A stretch of DNA of 64,000 bases from Saururus chinensis. Lineage: Eukaryota > Streptophyta > Magnoliopsida > Piperales > Saururaceae. The stretch spans positions 29,404,756 to 29,468,755 of the forward strand of contig CP141150.1 of the NCBI GenBank assembly GCA_035235625.1, in the 5' to 3' direction. Shown piece after piece: positions 46,401-56,645 of the stretch (positions within the stretch are counted from its first letter, which is position 1; every line of letters begins with the position of its first letter). The notes under the pieces were generated by a model. The model did no database searches, was not told where the DNA came from, and saw only the letters and a list, made by a program, of their open reading frames with translations. A program made the translations under genes and the position numbers.

Positions 46401-47047
46401 AGCTTTGTCCGAATCTCTCTATTGAATTCAATGTCAGCTCGCAAAAAATAATATAGCTATGTTTTCTGGTATGTTTTGCAGCTAGATCACTTGATTACAT
46501 AGTTCGGTCAGCAACAGAGCTTACCGAATATTCGGTCAAATTTGAGAGAAGCGAAGTGAAGGGCGTCAGGAATATCAAGTTTCAGAATGGCACTCTCTCT
46601 GTTCCTTTTCTTATTGTCAATGATGACACTGAGTACATATTCCGAAATCTGATGGCCTTTGAAGGACAGCATGTCAGGAACGCAGATCATGATATAACCA
46701 CCTATGTATTTTTCATGGACAACATTATCAGCACTGCTTCAGATGTCAGCCTTCTGCACTCGAGAAAAATTCTCCAAAAGGATTTGGGAAGTGATGAAGC
46801 AATTGCTACACTGTTCAATCAGCTCTCACAGGATATGGTCATAAAAGAAGGTAGTTATCTCGACAAAATCAGCAAAGAGGTTGAGGATTACTGCAATACA
46901 TTCTGCAGAAAACAGAGAGCGGAGCTTTGGCGCAAGTACTTCAAAAGCCCCTGGGCATTCATATCCCTCATGGCTGCATTTGTCCTCCTTGTTCTCACCG
47001 TAACACAAACTGTCTTCACCGTTTACTCAGCATTCCAAAAAAAGTAA
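43459..47047 (+). CDS. DUF247 family membrane protein, copy B (three exons, intact)
   Basis: Exons 43459-44064, 46245-46386 and 46482-47047 give 437 residues, with the same phases and splice borders as copy A. Motifs are in the same order: IYKVRPSIRYLNKKAYEP with VVSFGPYHH, MMILDGCFMLELF, RDMLMIENQIPFFVLKEL, ATELTEYSVKF, NLMAFEGQ, YVFFMDN and the C-terminal SPWAFISLMAA membrane helix ending FQKK. Over the 163 codons from the start of exon 3 homology I count about 20 amino-acid differences from A. An upstream in-frame ATG at 43420 would add 13 residues (MARHLLYLVTLEN), but copy A lacks it, so I chose 43459. Exon 2 is two codons shorter than in A and exon 1 three codons shorter. Intron 1 carries a solo LTR (45109-45995). 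No stop or frameshift, so the gene may be functional. Confidence 0.9.
45109..45995 (-). mobile_element. Solo Copia LTR in intron 1 of gene B (minus orientation)
   Basis: On the minus strand it starts TGTTAAAAGTGGGCA and ends AAATATAACA, 887 bp, with a perfect 5-bp duplication TTATG (45104-45108, 45996-46000). It is related to the LTR at 54787-55593, sharing the opening GTGGG...GGGTTAAGCCCATATT phrases and the GCAAAGGTAC end. The sister intron in gene A has the empty site (CAACCTTTATGTTCTCC, near 12018). Confidence 0.9.
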
Positions 47048-47989
47048 ACATGTTTAAGATCCCCAAGGAGCTCATTTGAAAATTAAAGTAAGCAATATTC
47101 ATGATTGTTTGTCATACACCGTATACCAAATTAAAATCCGGATTTGGTTTCAAAATTGGAAATGACGAAGAACTTATGCTAGTTTGATGAATTGTGAGCA
47201 TATGGCACCCAGAAGAAGCAGCACACAAGCAACAGATTGTCGTTCTAAAGCCACGGCAACACACACCTTCACAAGAATCTGACAATCTTTTAGCTTCAAT
47301 CCATTCACTTCGTTTTAAATTTTTTTTATTGCAGATGAGTCATATATACTCCCGCCCTCTCACATTAAAATTCCATTTACTTATTCAATTTTAATTATTA
47401 ATGTGAAATAGAAGAAGTAGTTTTTATATATTTAAAACTAAAATTTAAATAAAAAAAGATAATGCTACACCAAACCCATATACATGTGAAGGTGCAAGTC
47501 TTTGTTGGGCAGTAAAAAGTGCTTATATGATGCCTACTTTCATTGCCCAACAAAAGCTTGCTACCTTACGAATATTATATAGGTTCCCTATACACATTTG
47601 ATATGCAATACACTGATTAATAAACCCAAGACGAGACAACAACAATCTACAAAGAATTGCAATCTTTCTTAGGTCATTTGTTGTTGGTAGCATTAATATC
47701 ATTGTTAATTTTCTAAAGGGGATTGTAGTAATTTGGGTTCTACACTATGTAGGATTGCTCCTGAAGTCAAATATCTGAACTTTTCCCTTCCATCTACAAG
47801 TCGTCTCCCCATGGATTTGCACATAGCCCGCTGAAGTCTCGTGAGAGAAAATCCCAAATCTCAAGATAACCCACTTATTACATCAACTGAGAGAGAAGCC
47901 CAAAACCTCTAGTGCTTATTTCTGTGAACCCCTTTGTTGTGAACCTTTGGTGCCTATTTTAGCTAACCCCATTGTTGTGAACCTTTAGA
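47048..47989. other. 3' flank of gene B, unit B
   Basis: Aligned with 13078-14037. It contains the decayed Stowaway-like MITE at about 47350-47430. No frame of interest. Confidence 0.6.
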
Positions 47990-48530
47990 CTAGGGCTATA
48001 ACTAGGGTGGGTTGAGTCAGGTAGGAGCCTTAGCCTATTAGATTATTTTAAGGCCCTGACCCAACCCTAACCCTAAGCGGGCCTTAAAAAGTTTAGCCCC
48101 AGCTCTATCCTAAGTGGGCTTAGGTGAGGCCGTAGATTTTTTTATTATACTTTTTTATTAAATAAATATTATTTTGATTAAAAAATCTATAATTTTAAGG
48201 TTGAGTCCCACTAGTTGACCCCATAAGACCCAAGATTATATGCCTTTAGGTAGGTCTTTCATGTCAACTATGATGACTTAGTTTAGAATCTCCTAAACTT
48301 CCATATAAAAGATTCCATCTTCGCTATGTCCTTTCCTTTCCACCTTTGTGGCACTATTAGAAAAAGATATAATAATATTTTTTATACTTGGGGTCAAGTT
48401 GAAGGGGCCAAATGGGCCTTTTGTCCCTCAAACCTAACACAATTTTATTTAAGGTGGGCCTAAATTTTTTTGGCCCTATCCCACATTTTTATGGGCCTTG
48501 CTAGCCGACTCCTAAAAGTAGCGCCCCTAC
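47990..48530. mobile_element. Non-autonomous hAT-like element, unit B
   Basis: Sister of 14038-14645. Begins CTAGGGCTATAACTAGGG and ends AAAAGTAGCGCCCCTAC with flanks ACCTTTAGA and TTTTGGA. It is about 70 bp shorter, mainly through loss of AT-rich repeats in the middle. Confidence 0.5.
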
Positions 48531-49615
48531 TTTTGGAGGCCAAACGTCCATCATTCGATAAAAAATTAAAAACAAAGGAGGAAGCAACAGACACATAAGT
48601 GAGAGAGCAAATACCTGCAACATTGACCAAATAATACTTGGTAACTTCATTGATAAAGTCCATAGTCTGTTTATATTGTGCTAGTGTAAATGAAGGGGTA
48701 TTGTGTAATGTCTTTGATTTTTTTTATAATTTTATGTAAATTTTCTACTATATTTTTTATCATTTTTGGTGAGAAAATGTGACTCTTCAGCATATTTATA
48801 ATTATGTATTTGACCTCAGTATTATACCCGTAGAATCGGGTGTGGGGCTTAGTCACATGCCACACACCTCAACATGCGCATACATCACAAATTTTGGATA
48901 TATGACGTGTAAGCAAGAGGTTAGCGTGTGATGAGAACATAAAAGAATAAAAAGTGGTTCACGGCTTGTGTCCCAGTTCACTTTCTCTAGAACGTCCAAA
49001 ACGTTGGAGAGGAAACCCGAGAGAGTTTCTGGTTGCTCCTTTGTGCCTCCTCCATCTTTGGATTATGTCGGTTCTTATTGGGATCCTCTTCGCCTTATTG
49101 CCTAAGTTCGTTGGTACCGGCTAGGACTGCTACCATGTCCTCCTTGCTCGTCCACGAGGTAATGGTCTTTTCCTTGGTTTTTTTTACCGTCGGAATTCAT
49201 TTTTGGGCCGCCAAAGGGCTATTTTGCCTCCATTTGATGCCGCTGTCCAATGGACTTATTATCTTCATCCGGCCTCCAAGATTTCATAGGCACTAGCCAA
49301 AGCACAACGTCATGCTCTTCTTGCTCCTATACAAGTTGCTGATACTTTTACTCATTTTTTTCTTCTCACTGTGCCAAAACGATTTCGGTCATCGGATAAC
49401 TATTTTGGCGCCTTCATCGGCCCTTTCCTATCGGTCGCAACCCCTCCATCCCATGTCTGACCGGATCAACCTCTTATGCACCCTCTGCTCCTCTCCTCCA
49501 CCCGATTCCACCACTGCCTCATTGTTCGTCTATTTTTTTGGCTGATCAAATGCTTTGGGTGCATCTCTGGTCGTTGCCACCCGCATCATTGATTTTGGTT
49601 GCATCTCTGGTCGTT
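48531..49615. other. Non-coding flank shared with unit A
   Basis: Aligns with 14646-15720. Frames such as 49033-49296 disagree with the sister copy in many positions and show no domain. Confidence 0.5.
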
Positions 49616-49850
49616 ACATGATCCAACCCGACCCAACCTGAATATAATTATAAATATAAATTTTATTATTTTTTTATATTTTTGATATTAATTTAAAAAA
49701 ATTGAAAAAAAATAATTTTAAAATTATTTTTTATTCTATTCGGGTCAAACGCGTCAGGTTTAGGTTATAGTTTTCTTAAGTGGTATCGGGTTCGGGTTTG
49801 GCAAAACCCGACCCAAACCTAACCTGACAATAACACTAGACTCAAGTATA
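49616..49850. repeat. B-only segment with inverted ACCCGACCCAA blocks
   Basis: The ends carry related blocks, CCAACCCGACCCAACCTGA near 49623 and the pair TCGGGTTCGGGTTTGGCAAA / CCCGACCCAAACCTAACC at 49788-49828, around an AT-rich centre. It occupies the position where unit A has 8.5 kb (15720-24290). I read it as a small fold-back element or a deletion scar. Confidence 0.4.
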
Positions 49851-50261
49851 TCCTTGACTCACTACGAGTATTATTTTTGTGCCACGAGTTGATGTATTAG
49901 GTGAGATGAGAATTAAAGTGTTTATGATTTTTTGACTTGTAATATGGATTGGACTATGGAGTATTTATAGGACTTGCACTCAGGGATGTCTGGGATATAT
50001 TTATATTTAAAACCCCATGATCATGGTAATTTATTTATACATTTATTTTTGAATAGCGCCTGAGGATATTTGGTTTGGTTGTACGATGTTTAATCAAATT
50101 AGCAAAAAATTGGATAGGAAAAATTGATGTGTGATGTTTTAAATTATAAACTATTTTCACAGGTTTCGTATTTCGTCATTTTTCTTTATTTATAATCATT
50201 ATATTGCAAAAATATTTCATAAAATTTGAAAAAAATGTGATGAAAAATCTCAGGCGTTACA
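49851..50261 (+). mobile_element. Right end of chromovirus-type LTR, unit B
   Basis: Aligns with 24290-24706 and ends CTCAGGCGTTACA, then TATTTGGGATCCA like a primer-binding region. All of the left part, including the three tandem arrays of unit A, is absent. Confidence 0.45.
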
Positions 50262-50455
50262 TATTTGGGATCCATCAGACTTAGAACAATTAGTTTTGGT
50301 GCCAAATAATCCAATAGTCGAGCTAGTGTTAGCACATTTGTACAAATTATGGCTAGGAGGATACCCATGAATTTTGTAGCAGTGATATCATTATTGTGAT
50401 CAACACCAAGAAGGCATTAGGAAGGTCAAGTCCTCGATAATGGTCATGAAGAATT

Positions 50456-50745
50456 TTACCATGTCCCTGGCCATGATAACCTCCTGATGCTTTTGTTGGA
50501 GTGGATTGTCAAGGTTTGTGTGTCAAAAGAGTTTACACCATCATTAGGTGTGGATGTAATGAGGGTTGTGCTTTCATATGGTTTGATAAAAGATGTGATT
50601 GCTTGTTGTTTCTCTTCCTCAAAAACAAGCACATAAGCCTTGTTAATAGTTGTTAAAGGTGTCAAAGGATTCATGAGAAGTACTTGCCCGCACATGGCGG
50701 TATAAGAGTACGTAGTGGAGTCCCATTACAAATTATAAGACTTTC
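50456..50745 (-). pseudogene. Copia gag fragment, unit B (minus strand)
   Basis: Minus-strand codons give MCGQVLLMNPLTPLTTIN then KAYVLVFEEEKQQAI, the gag pattern seen in unit A, here with the GQVLLMNPL part in frame. Truncated at both sides. Confidence 0.6.
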
Positions 50746-51115
50746 TACTCTTGATCGTGATCATAGCTAGAGAATTTTCATGAAGCCATAAACACAAGTA
50801 GGCAAAGGATGATAGGGTGCATGTTCATCCTTAGCTACTGTGTGAAATTGGTTGAGACTGCTTTAGCAAATTTCATTGATGGTTTTATTTAGTACATATA
50901 CAGTTTTACAAGGATAACTAATCCCTATAATTTGGGTTAGTTAGGTATAAAAATAAAAATAAATAAAATATACAAAGTAATTTTCCCAAAATTCCTCTTA
51001 ACAACTATATTCAGCAAAATCAGCATCGAATTTACCCACAATCTAATTTTACAATGAAGAGATTTATTGCCTGATAAAACAATCTATTGATAGAGTTGCC
51101 AGTCGCATGATCAAT

Positions 51116-52534
51116 TGATGCACTAAAATAATGTTCAATTAAATGTTTTCAAATTTTGAATTGCAATCTTATTTTGTGTTAATTCATTGCTGATTTGGGA
51201 TATTTATGTTTTGAATAAGTTAGTTGGACCTTAATTGAGTTTATATGTCTAAACAGGTTTTAACAGGATCTAAGTAGAAGAGGAAGTAAATCCCATCTAC
51301 CCAAAGCTATTTGAAAGTGAAGAATGGGCTCCTAATGGTCTAAACATGCATGGAATGGTCGAACATAACCTTGTGGACCTATTTGATTTGAGATTTGTAT
51401 GAAGAAGACTAAATTAGGAAATAAGCTGATTCGGACAGATTAACAGAGCTTTAGTATTTCGATCATATCTTTTTATGTATAATTCGGATGGATACGATTC
51501 TGGTGGAATTGGAAAGAAGACTTCCATAGCTACAAATGATATTTCAGGAAGAAATTCCAAATTAAGAAGATTTATGGGTCGAATTTGGTATGCAAAGAGA
51601 TAACTAGTAAACTAACCCGAGGCCGGCACATGAAGAATATTTTCATTAATTATGATTGATATACATAAAGAAAGACAAGGAGACTGATTGGTTAACTAAA
51701 GGAAGATTCAAATATACTTATTTGCTAAATAAATCATTTAGTATCTAATCATTGCCAAAGAAATAACTAATTAAGCAATCAATCAGGATGCAATCTAGAG
51801 ATATGATTTTGTTTTCCTCTTTGAAGCAACCCCTTCTATTCCTATAAATAGAGAGGTGGACGTGATAAATGACTAATCGTCTCCTCTTTTGAGCACTCTT
51901 CTCCTATTTTCTTCTCTACTTTTATATTTTTGTTTTTAGTTTTATTGTAATGGTTTTCTAAGCTTTTAAGCTAAAGCTATAGGTGATTTGTAACAATTTA
52001 ATAGAGTTCAATTCATGTTTCATCAATGGTTTCAAGTAAGTATTATTTATTTGAAATGATGTTTATTTAATATTGTTCTTCTTCTTGTTTCTTTGTGATT
52101 TAGATACATAAAATGCTTAAAGGCTCTCCTTTTTGATCTTTTGTGATTTGGATATAAGAAATCTTTAAGAGACAATTGTTTTTATCCTTCATCTATCCAA
52201 AGCATTTTTATTTTTATTTTTAATGTTCATATCTTCCGGTTAGATAGAATTTTTATTCGATTCTAACTGAGATAATATGATACATAAAGAACATCATTAG
52301 ATGTTACAATGATCTTTATTGTCTTAGTGTTTTCTCATCTTGATTTCTTAACTCTATATTGCCTCAATATTCTTTTACTCTTTCTTTCTTAGTTTTCCTT
52401 TCTCTAATTTTTTTCGTAATAGTTTTCTTTGTTGCACAAGGCTTTCCCTGTGGATCGACTTTGTCTACTACAATTAACAAGTAAAACAAATCTAAATTTG
52501 ACTTCTTCATAGTCTTATTTCAGAAGTAACAACA
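51116..52534. mobile_element. Solo LTR, same family as the one in CACTA element 2
   Basis: Starts TGATGCACTAAAATAATG and ends CAGAAGTAACAACA, 1419 bp, with a perfect 5-bp duplication TCAAT (51111-51115, 52535-52539). Unit A has the empty site at 25550-25570. It differs from 18881-20266 mostly in the stretch at about 51980-52320. No internal genes. Confidence 0.9.
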
Positions 52535-53138
52535 TCAATTAATATTTAAGGGAATAGATTGATCATTGAAGTTACTATAAGTTGGACAATGACACAATCG
52601 ATGATGATCGATCATTAAGATTATGGAAGTTGGTGATCAAGTTTCCAATAATATAAGCGATTGATTGTCAGTGTATTAATTGTAAATGTCAATAACTAGC
52701 TCTATTTGATTTTTCAAAATAAACTTATTCCAGTTCATTTAAAAGGGAACTTAAGGACGTTGAGAAGCTGGATGTGGGAACGAAACACCCACGAGTCCCA
52801 CACAACTCTTAATTAACATGAGCTCTTACAGGCACGGAAGTGGGTGGTGGGTGGTGAATATATTAAGCTAATCTATTTGAGGTAATCTAAGTATTGGGTA
52901 TATTTTATGACGTCTATGGCAAAAAATGATGGCCCCTTTTCATTTTAATACTTCTCCTAAATTAGCCGCTGCCTTCCATCCTCCAAGTTTACTGCGGTCC
53001 CTCGTACGAGTCCTCGCTGACGTTTAGTCAATTCTACTAACCAAAGTGCTCAGAGACCTAATCGTTCTTGACTGGGGAAAGATTAAAACACAAAAAAAAC
53101 ATGGGAAATATTGGGTTTACCTGTCCGCCTCTTATCAC

Positions 53139-53146
53139 TATATAAA
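53139..53146 (+). promoter_or_regulatory. TATA box upstream of peptide pseudogene B
   Basis: TATATAAA with the same flanks and spacing as in unit A. The promoter is preserved although the downstream frame is broken. Confidence 0.6.
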
Positions 53147-53204
53147 CCTTTACTAGGCTTCTTAAAAAGGACACGCCAGCATCCCAAGCATTTGGAGCAC
53201 ACGG

Positions 53205-53553
53205 ATGGAGAGAAGCATGAAACAAGCACTGATTCTCTGCTCCATCTTACTTGCGCTGCATATCATGGCCACTAGAGCTCAAGCAAGAGCGTTTCCTGGT
53301 AATATAACGCATTTGCAGACACTAAATATATGTTTGAGTTGTATTGAATGTTAGCCTTAACGTCTTGCTTTCATTTATACCTGCAGAGCTTGGTGGAGAT
53401 GCTTTTTTGGTGACATATGCCAGTTAAAAGCCATCCCCGACTCCGCCATCTCCTCATACTTCAACTAATCCCCCAACTTTAGATTCTGAGTCACTGATGT
53501 TGCCAGGAGCTCCCCAGTTCAGATATGGAGCCACTTCTTTATCTGCAGCTATA
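53205..53553 (+). pseudogene. Secreted cysteine-rich peptide gene, copy B (frameshifted)
   Basis: The signal peptide is kept with one change (MAT for MAI), but the end of exon 1 reads GCGTTTCCTG instead of GCGTGCAG, two bases longer, so exon 2 (from 53387) is read in another frame and stops after about 44 residues. In the original frame exon 2 also has one extra A (CAGTTAAAAGCC for CAGTTCAAGCC) and the codon of the second cysteine is now TGG. Three independent lesions make a functional peptide of the A type impossible. Splice borders and the TATA box are still intact, so a transcript may remain. Confidence 0.75.
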
Positions 53554-54097
53554 TAAACATCAATACTTGATTTGTTGTTGTTTACTAAAAGCATTAAAAA
53601 CAAATCCTACTGCGAAGAAAATGGCTGGAGATAAAAACTGTTCCTATGCAAGTACATTTATGATTCAAATGATTTCCTACTCTAGCGACTCCTCTTGTTC
53701 CCTCTTTTCCTGTGGAGGTCCTCCTTTATGGAAGAGTCTGTTTAACCAGCACTCGACCAGGGAAAGCGTGCAATGGAAACGTCCACTGGTAGGATAGCTG
53801 ATGGGAAAATGATTCCTCTTCCTGTAGAGCTTCCCATCTAGATTCATCTAGTAAATGTTCCCCTACATGCTACTGTTCTCGAGCACCGAAACGCTTTCCC
53901 TTTTAACATACGTGAACCAAATGACAAACCGGCGTTCACCATCAAGATTCTCTTTTGATAGAATCTGCGTAGAAATCAACACTAACTGCACTTTTGAGAT
54001 ATACACGCTTTACATTGACTGCTCCAATGGTTTGACCATGTTCGGGATAACCCGTGACCATGCTACATAGAAATCATAGCACAGTACATAAAGGCAC
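53554..54097. other. Highly conserved block downstream of the peptide pseudogene, unit B
   Basis: Near-identical partner of 26590-27129. Both short plus-strand frames stay open, the first extended at its start (53525-53797). No domain recognised. Confidence 0.45.
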
Positions 54098-54224
54098 GTT
54101 TAAGAGTCTTAGCAAAGTATATAGAGGCATGTGCTATAGACTATGCCAGGACTCTTAAACATTGTCTATATACTATGCTATAACTCTTAACAGGCCTTTA
54201 TGTACTATGCTAAGCCTCTTAAAC
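54098..54224. repeat. Inverted repeat able to form a hairpin, unit B
   Basis: Arms 54098-54128 and 54194-54224 match those in unit A at 27130-27256, with a few changes in the right arm (for example AAGCCTC for AAGACTC). Confidence 0.65.
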
Positions 54225-54434
54225 ATGGTACCCAACAACATTGAACAGTGGAAGATCTATCACTAACTACACCTCCTCCAGCTTTTGTACCTCAAAAACA
54301 ACCCCAATTGGAGCCCGCACCGATAACAAATTTTACTCAGGAAACCTCTGCTCTCCTATGAGGATCCTCGCACCAGGGCTCTCCTGTTCTCTGCGTTGTC
54401 TATATATTACGCATCGAGCTGATTGTTGATTTAT

Positions 54435-54746
54435 CGTTGAGAAAAGGACACGAGCCAATCCAGGATGATGTTTTGTCTGATGAGAATTAGGATGTGCAAT
54501 TTTTATGCAACCATGAATAATTCCACTCATAACTAGCCAGCAGGAATGAATAAGAGGGTTCACCCAAGTCGGCAGCAAAAGTGCAATTAAGGCACAAATA
54601 TAAAAAAATAAAAAGCTTAGAAAAGGGCACACAAAGAAGTTTCCCAGTCTGATTGGAACCTCCGATCTGCCATCAGGGGAACTCTAACCCACTAGCAGCC
54701 AATGACGACACCAAATTGATAGAACACAGAGAAGGGTCCTAATTCT
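54435..54746. other. Segment present only in unit B
   Basis: About 310 bp lie between GATTGTTGATTTAT and TATGCAAAAAGATGG, which are joined directly in unit A (near 27463). The shared TAT at the junction suggests a microhomology deletion in A rather than an insertion in B. Confidence 0.55.
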
Positions 54747-54786
54747 ATGCAAAAAGATGGCCCATGTACGAGGACATTGCACTTAT

Positions 54787-55593
54787 TGTTAGAAGTGGGT
54801 ATTGTGAAATGGGTTAAGCCCATATTAATTTAATGGGCATTATAATAGTTATGTGGGTCAAGCCCATATTACCTAAGTGGGTTAAGCCCATTTGGTAGTG
54901 AGAGCCTAAGCCTACTTCATAATTTAATGAGAATAACACATGAGAATTGGTTGAAAGAGTAAATAGTCTCACATCGCTTAGGTGATGTTAATGGTGTTGA
55001 TATATAAGGCATTAGTTTGGCCTTACATGTTAGGCCCTTGCGCCAACCCACTTTTGTGAGTAAGAGAGATGTTGGACCAATGCACCTAGGTGGGCTAACC
55101 CACACGCGCGTGCCGTCGCCGTTCGGCTGGTTCGCACGTGCGGCCGGCCGGGTTGGGTTGGGTCAATATGATAATATAATTTTGGAACAAATTCATTTGG
55201 TCTATTTAATTGATTTGGGTCCGGTTTGTTTTCACTACAGGTTGTGTCCGCATCCGTTTAGACGGGAATGAGTGTCTTTAACGGGCTTTCCTATAAAATC
55301 ATTGAAACAGATTTCTGCATTAATCCGATTTTGGATTTACCGTCATTTTCATTCTCTGTGTCTGTGTTAGCACACTCATTGTGGTTCGCTGCATATACCG
55401 TCTTAGAAGTGCTCCTACGGTGTATAGTTGACCGTCTTATCCTGGGAGATAGACGCCTGCGAGGTCCTAAGCACTTATAAGGGAGGGCGAATTCTGTCTT
55501 AAGGACAGAGTGGATTACTTGATTCGGTCATACTTATTTTAGTAAGATTTCTCATCACAAATAAAGCAAAGGTACGAAAATATATTTATAACA
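54787..55593 (+). mobile_element. 5' LTR of a truncated Copia element
   Basis: Starts TGTTAGAAGTGGGTATTG at the exact point where similarity to unit A (GTGCACTTAT at about 27495) stops, and ends TATTTATAACA. Length 807 bp. It shares opening and end with the solo LTR at 45109-45995. The 3' LTR is missing, so no target duplication can be checked. Confidence 0.8.
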
Positions 55594-56645
55594 ATCTTAA
55601 GACATAATTCCTATATATTTTCATATTTTACATTTATGCATGCATAATAATATTTCTCACGTAAATTTTAATTTTACCATGCTTATGTTGCTGCAATTAT
55701 ACTATTCTGGATGTGCTGTTTGAAATTTTACTGTTCTCCATGTGAATTTTGAAATTTTTTCACGCTGTGCGTAAAGTTTGTACTTTTACTATTTAGTAAG
55801 TAACTTTTCTCAAGGTTACTGTTTGAAATTTACTGTTCAAAACTTCCTGTGCGTGAAATTTTCACAAATTTTCATTCTAGACGCGACTGTTTTGAAATTT
55901 TACTATTCTACGTGAAATATTTTCGAACTTGGACTATCCAGTGAGCAAAATTTACGAATTTTAACACTGCATGAAAATTTTCGACTTTAGAAAGTACTGT
56001 GCAAAAATTTTAAGATTTTTCCATACTTTATGTTCATTTCTGGATATTCTACTGTTCCGTGTAAGAATTTTCGGACTTTGAAAGTTCTATGCGTAACTAT
56101 TCATAATTTGACTCTTCTGTGCGTAAAGTTCCACTTTTTACTGTTGAGTACGTTAATTTTCAGAAGTTTATTGTTTGAATGTCTACTGTTTATAACTTTG
56201 GAAGTTTACTGTTTGAAAATTTTCTGAAAATTCACTGTTCACAAATTTCGGAAGTTACTATTCATTAACACAGATAGTTACTGTTCATAATTTTACTATT
56301 CAGTACGTAACTTTTCTAAAGTTTACTGTTCCTTATTTTTTGAACTTTACTGTTTAAGGCTTTTCCAGAAGTTTACTGTTTCAAAATTTTTGAAAAATTC
56401 ACTGTTTAAAATTTTCGGAAATTTTACCATTCATCAGATAGTTTACTGTTCATAAATTTTTGGACGTTTACTGTTTCTGGAATTCTTTTCAAAATTCACT
56501 GTGCATGTATTCCGAAATTCACAATTTTATATAGATTTCGAAATTCATTATTTGGTTAGATTTTGCAATTTAATATTATGTGTATAGATTTCGAAATTCA
56601 CTGATTTTATAAAGCTGAGTTAATCTTCTATTCTTTGGAACATAA
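55594..56645 (+). repeat. Leader of the Copia element with TTTACTGTTC-type repeats
   Basis: Between LTR and gag there are about 1050 bp in which phrases such as TTTACTGTTCA and GAAATTTTACTGTTC followed by AATTTTCG recur every 20-40 bp, from about 55720 to 56480. A normal primer-binding site is not obvious right after the LTR. Coding frames are absent. Confidence 0.65.

Noticed and set aside
9885..54224. Calling the window the S or Z self-incompatibility locus outright
   Set aside because: Only the layout is similar. Gene structure differs from grasses, the peptide cannot be matched by eye, and nothing on expression or polymorphism is known.
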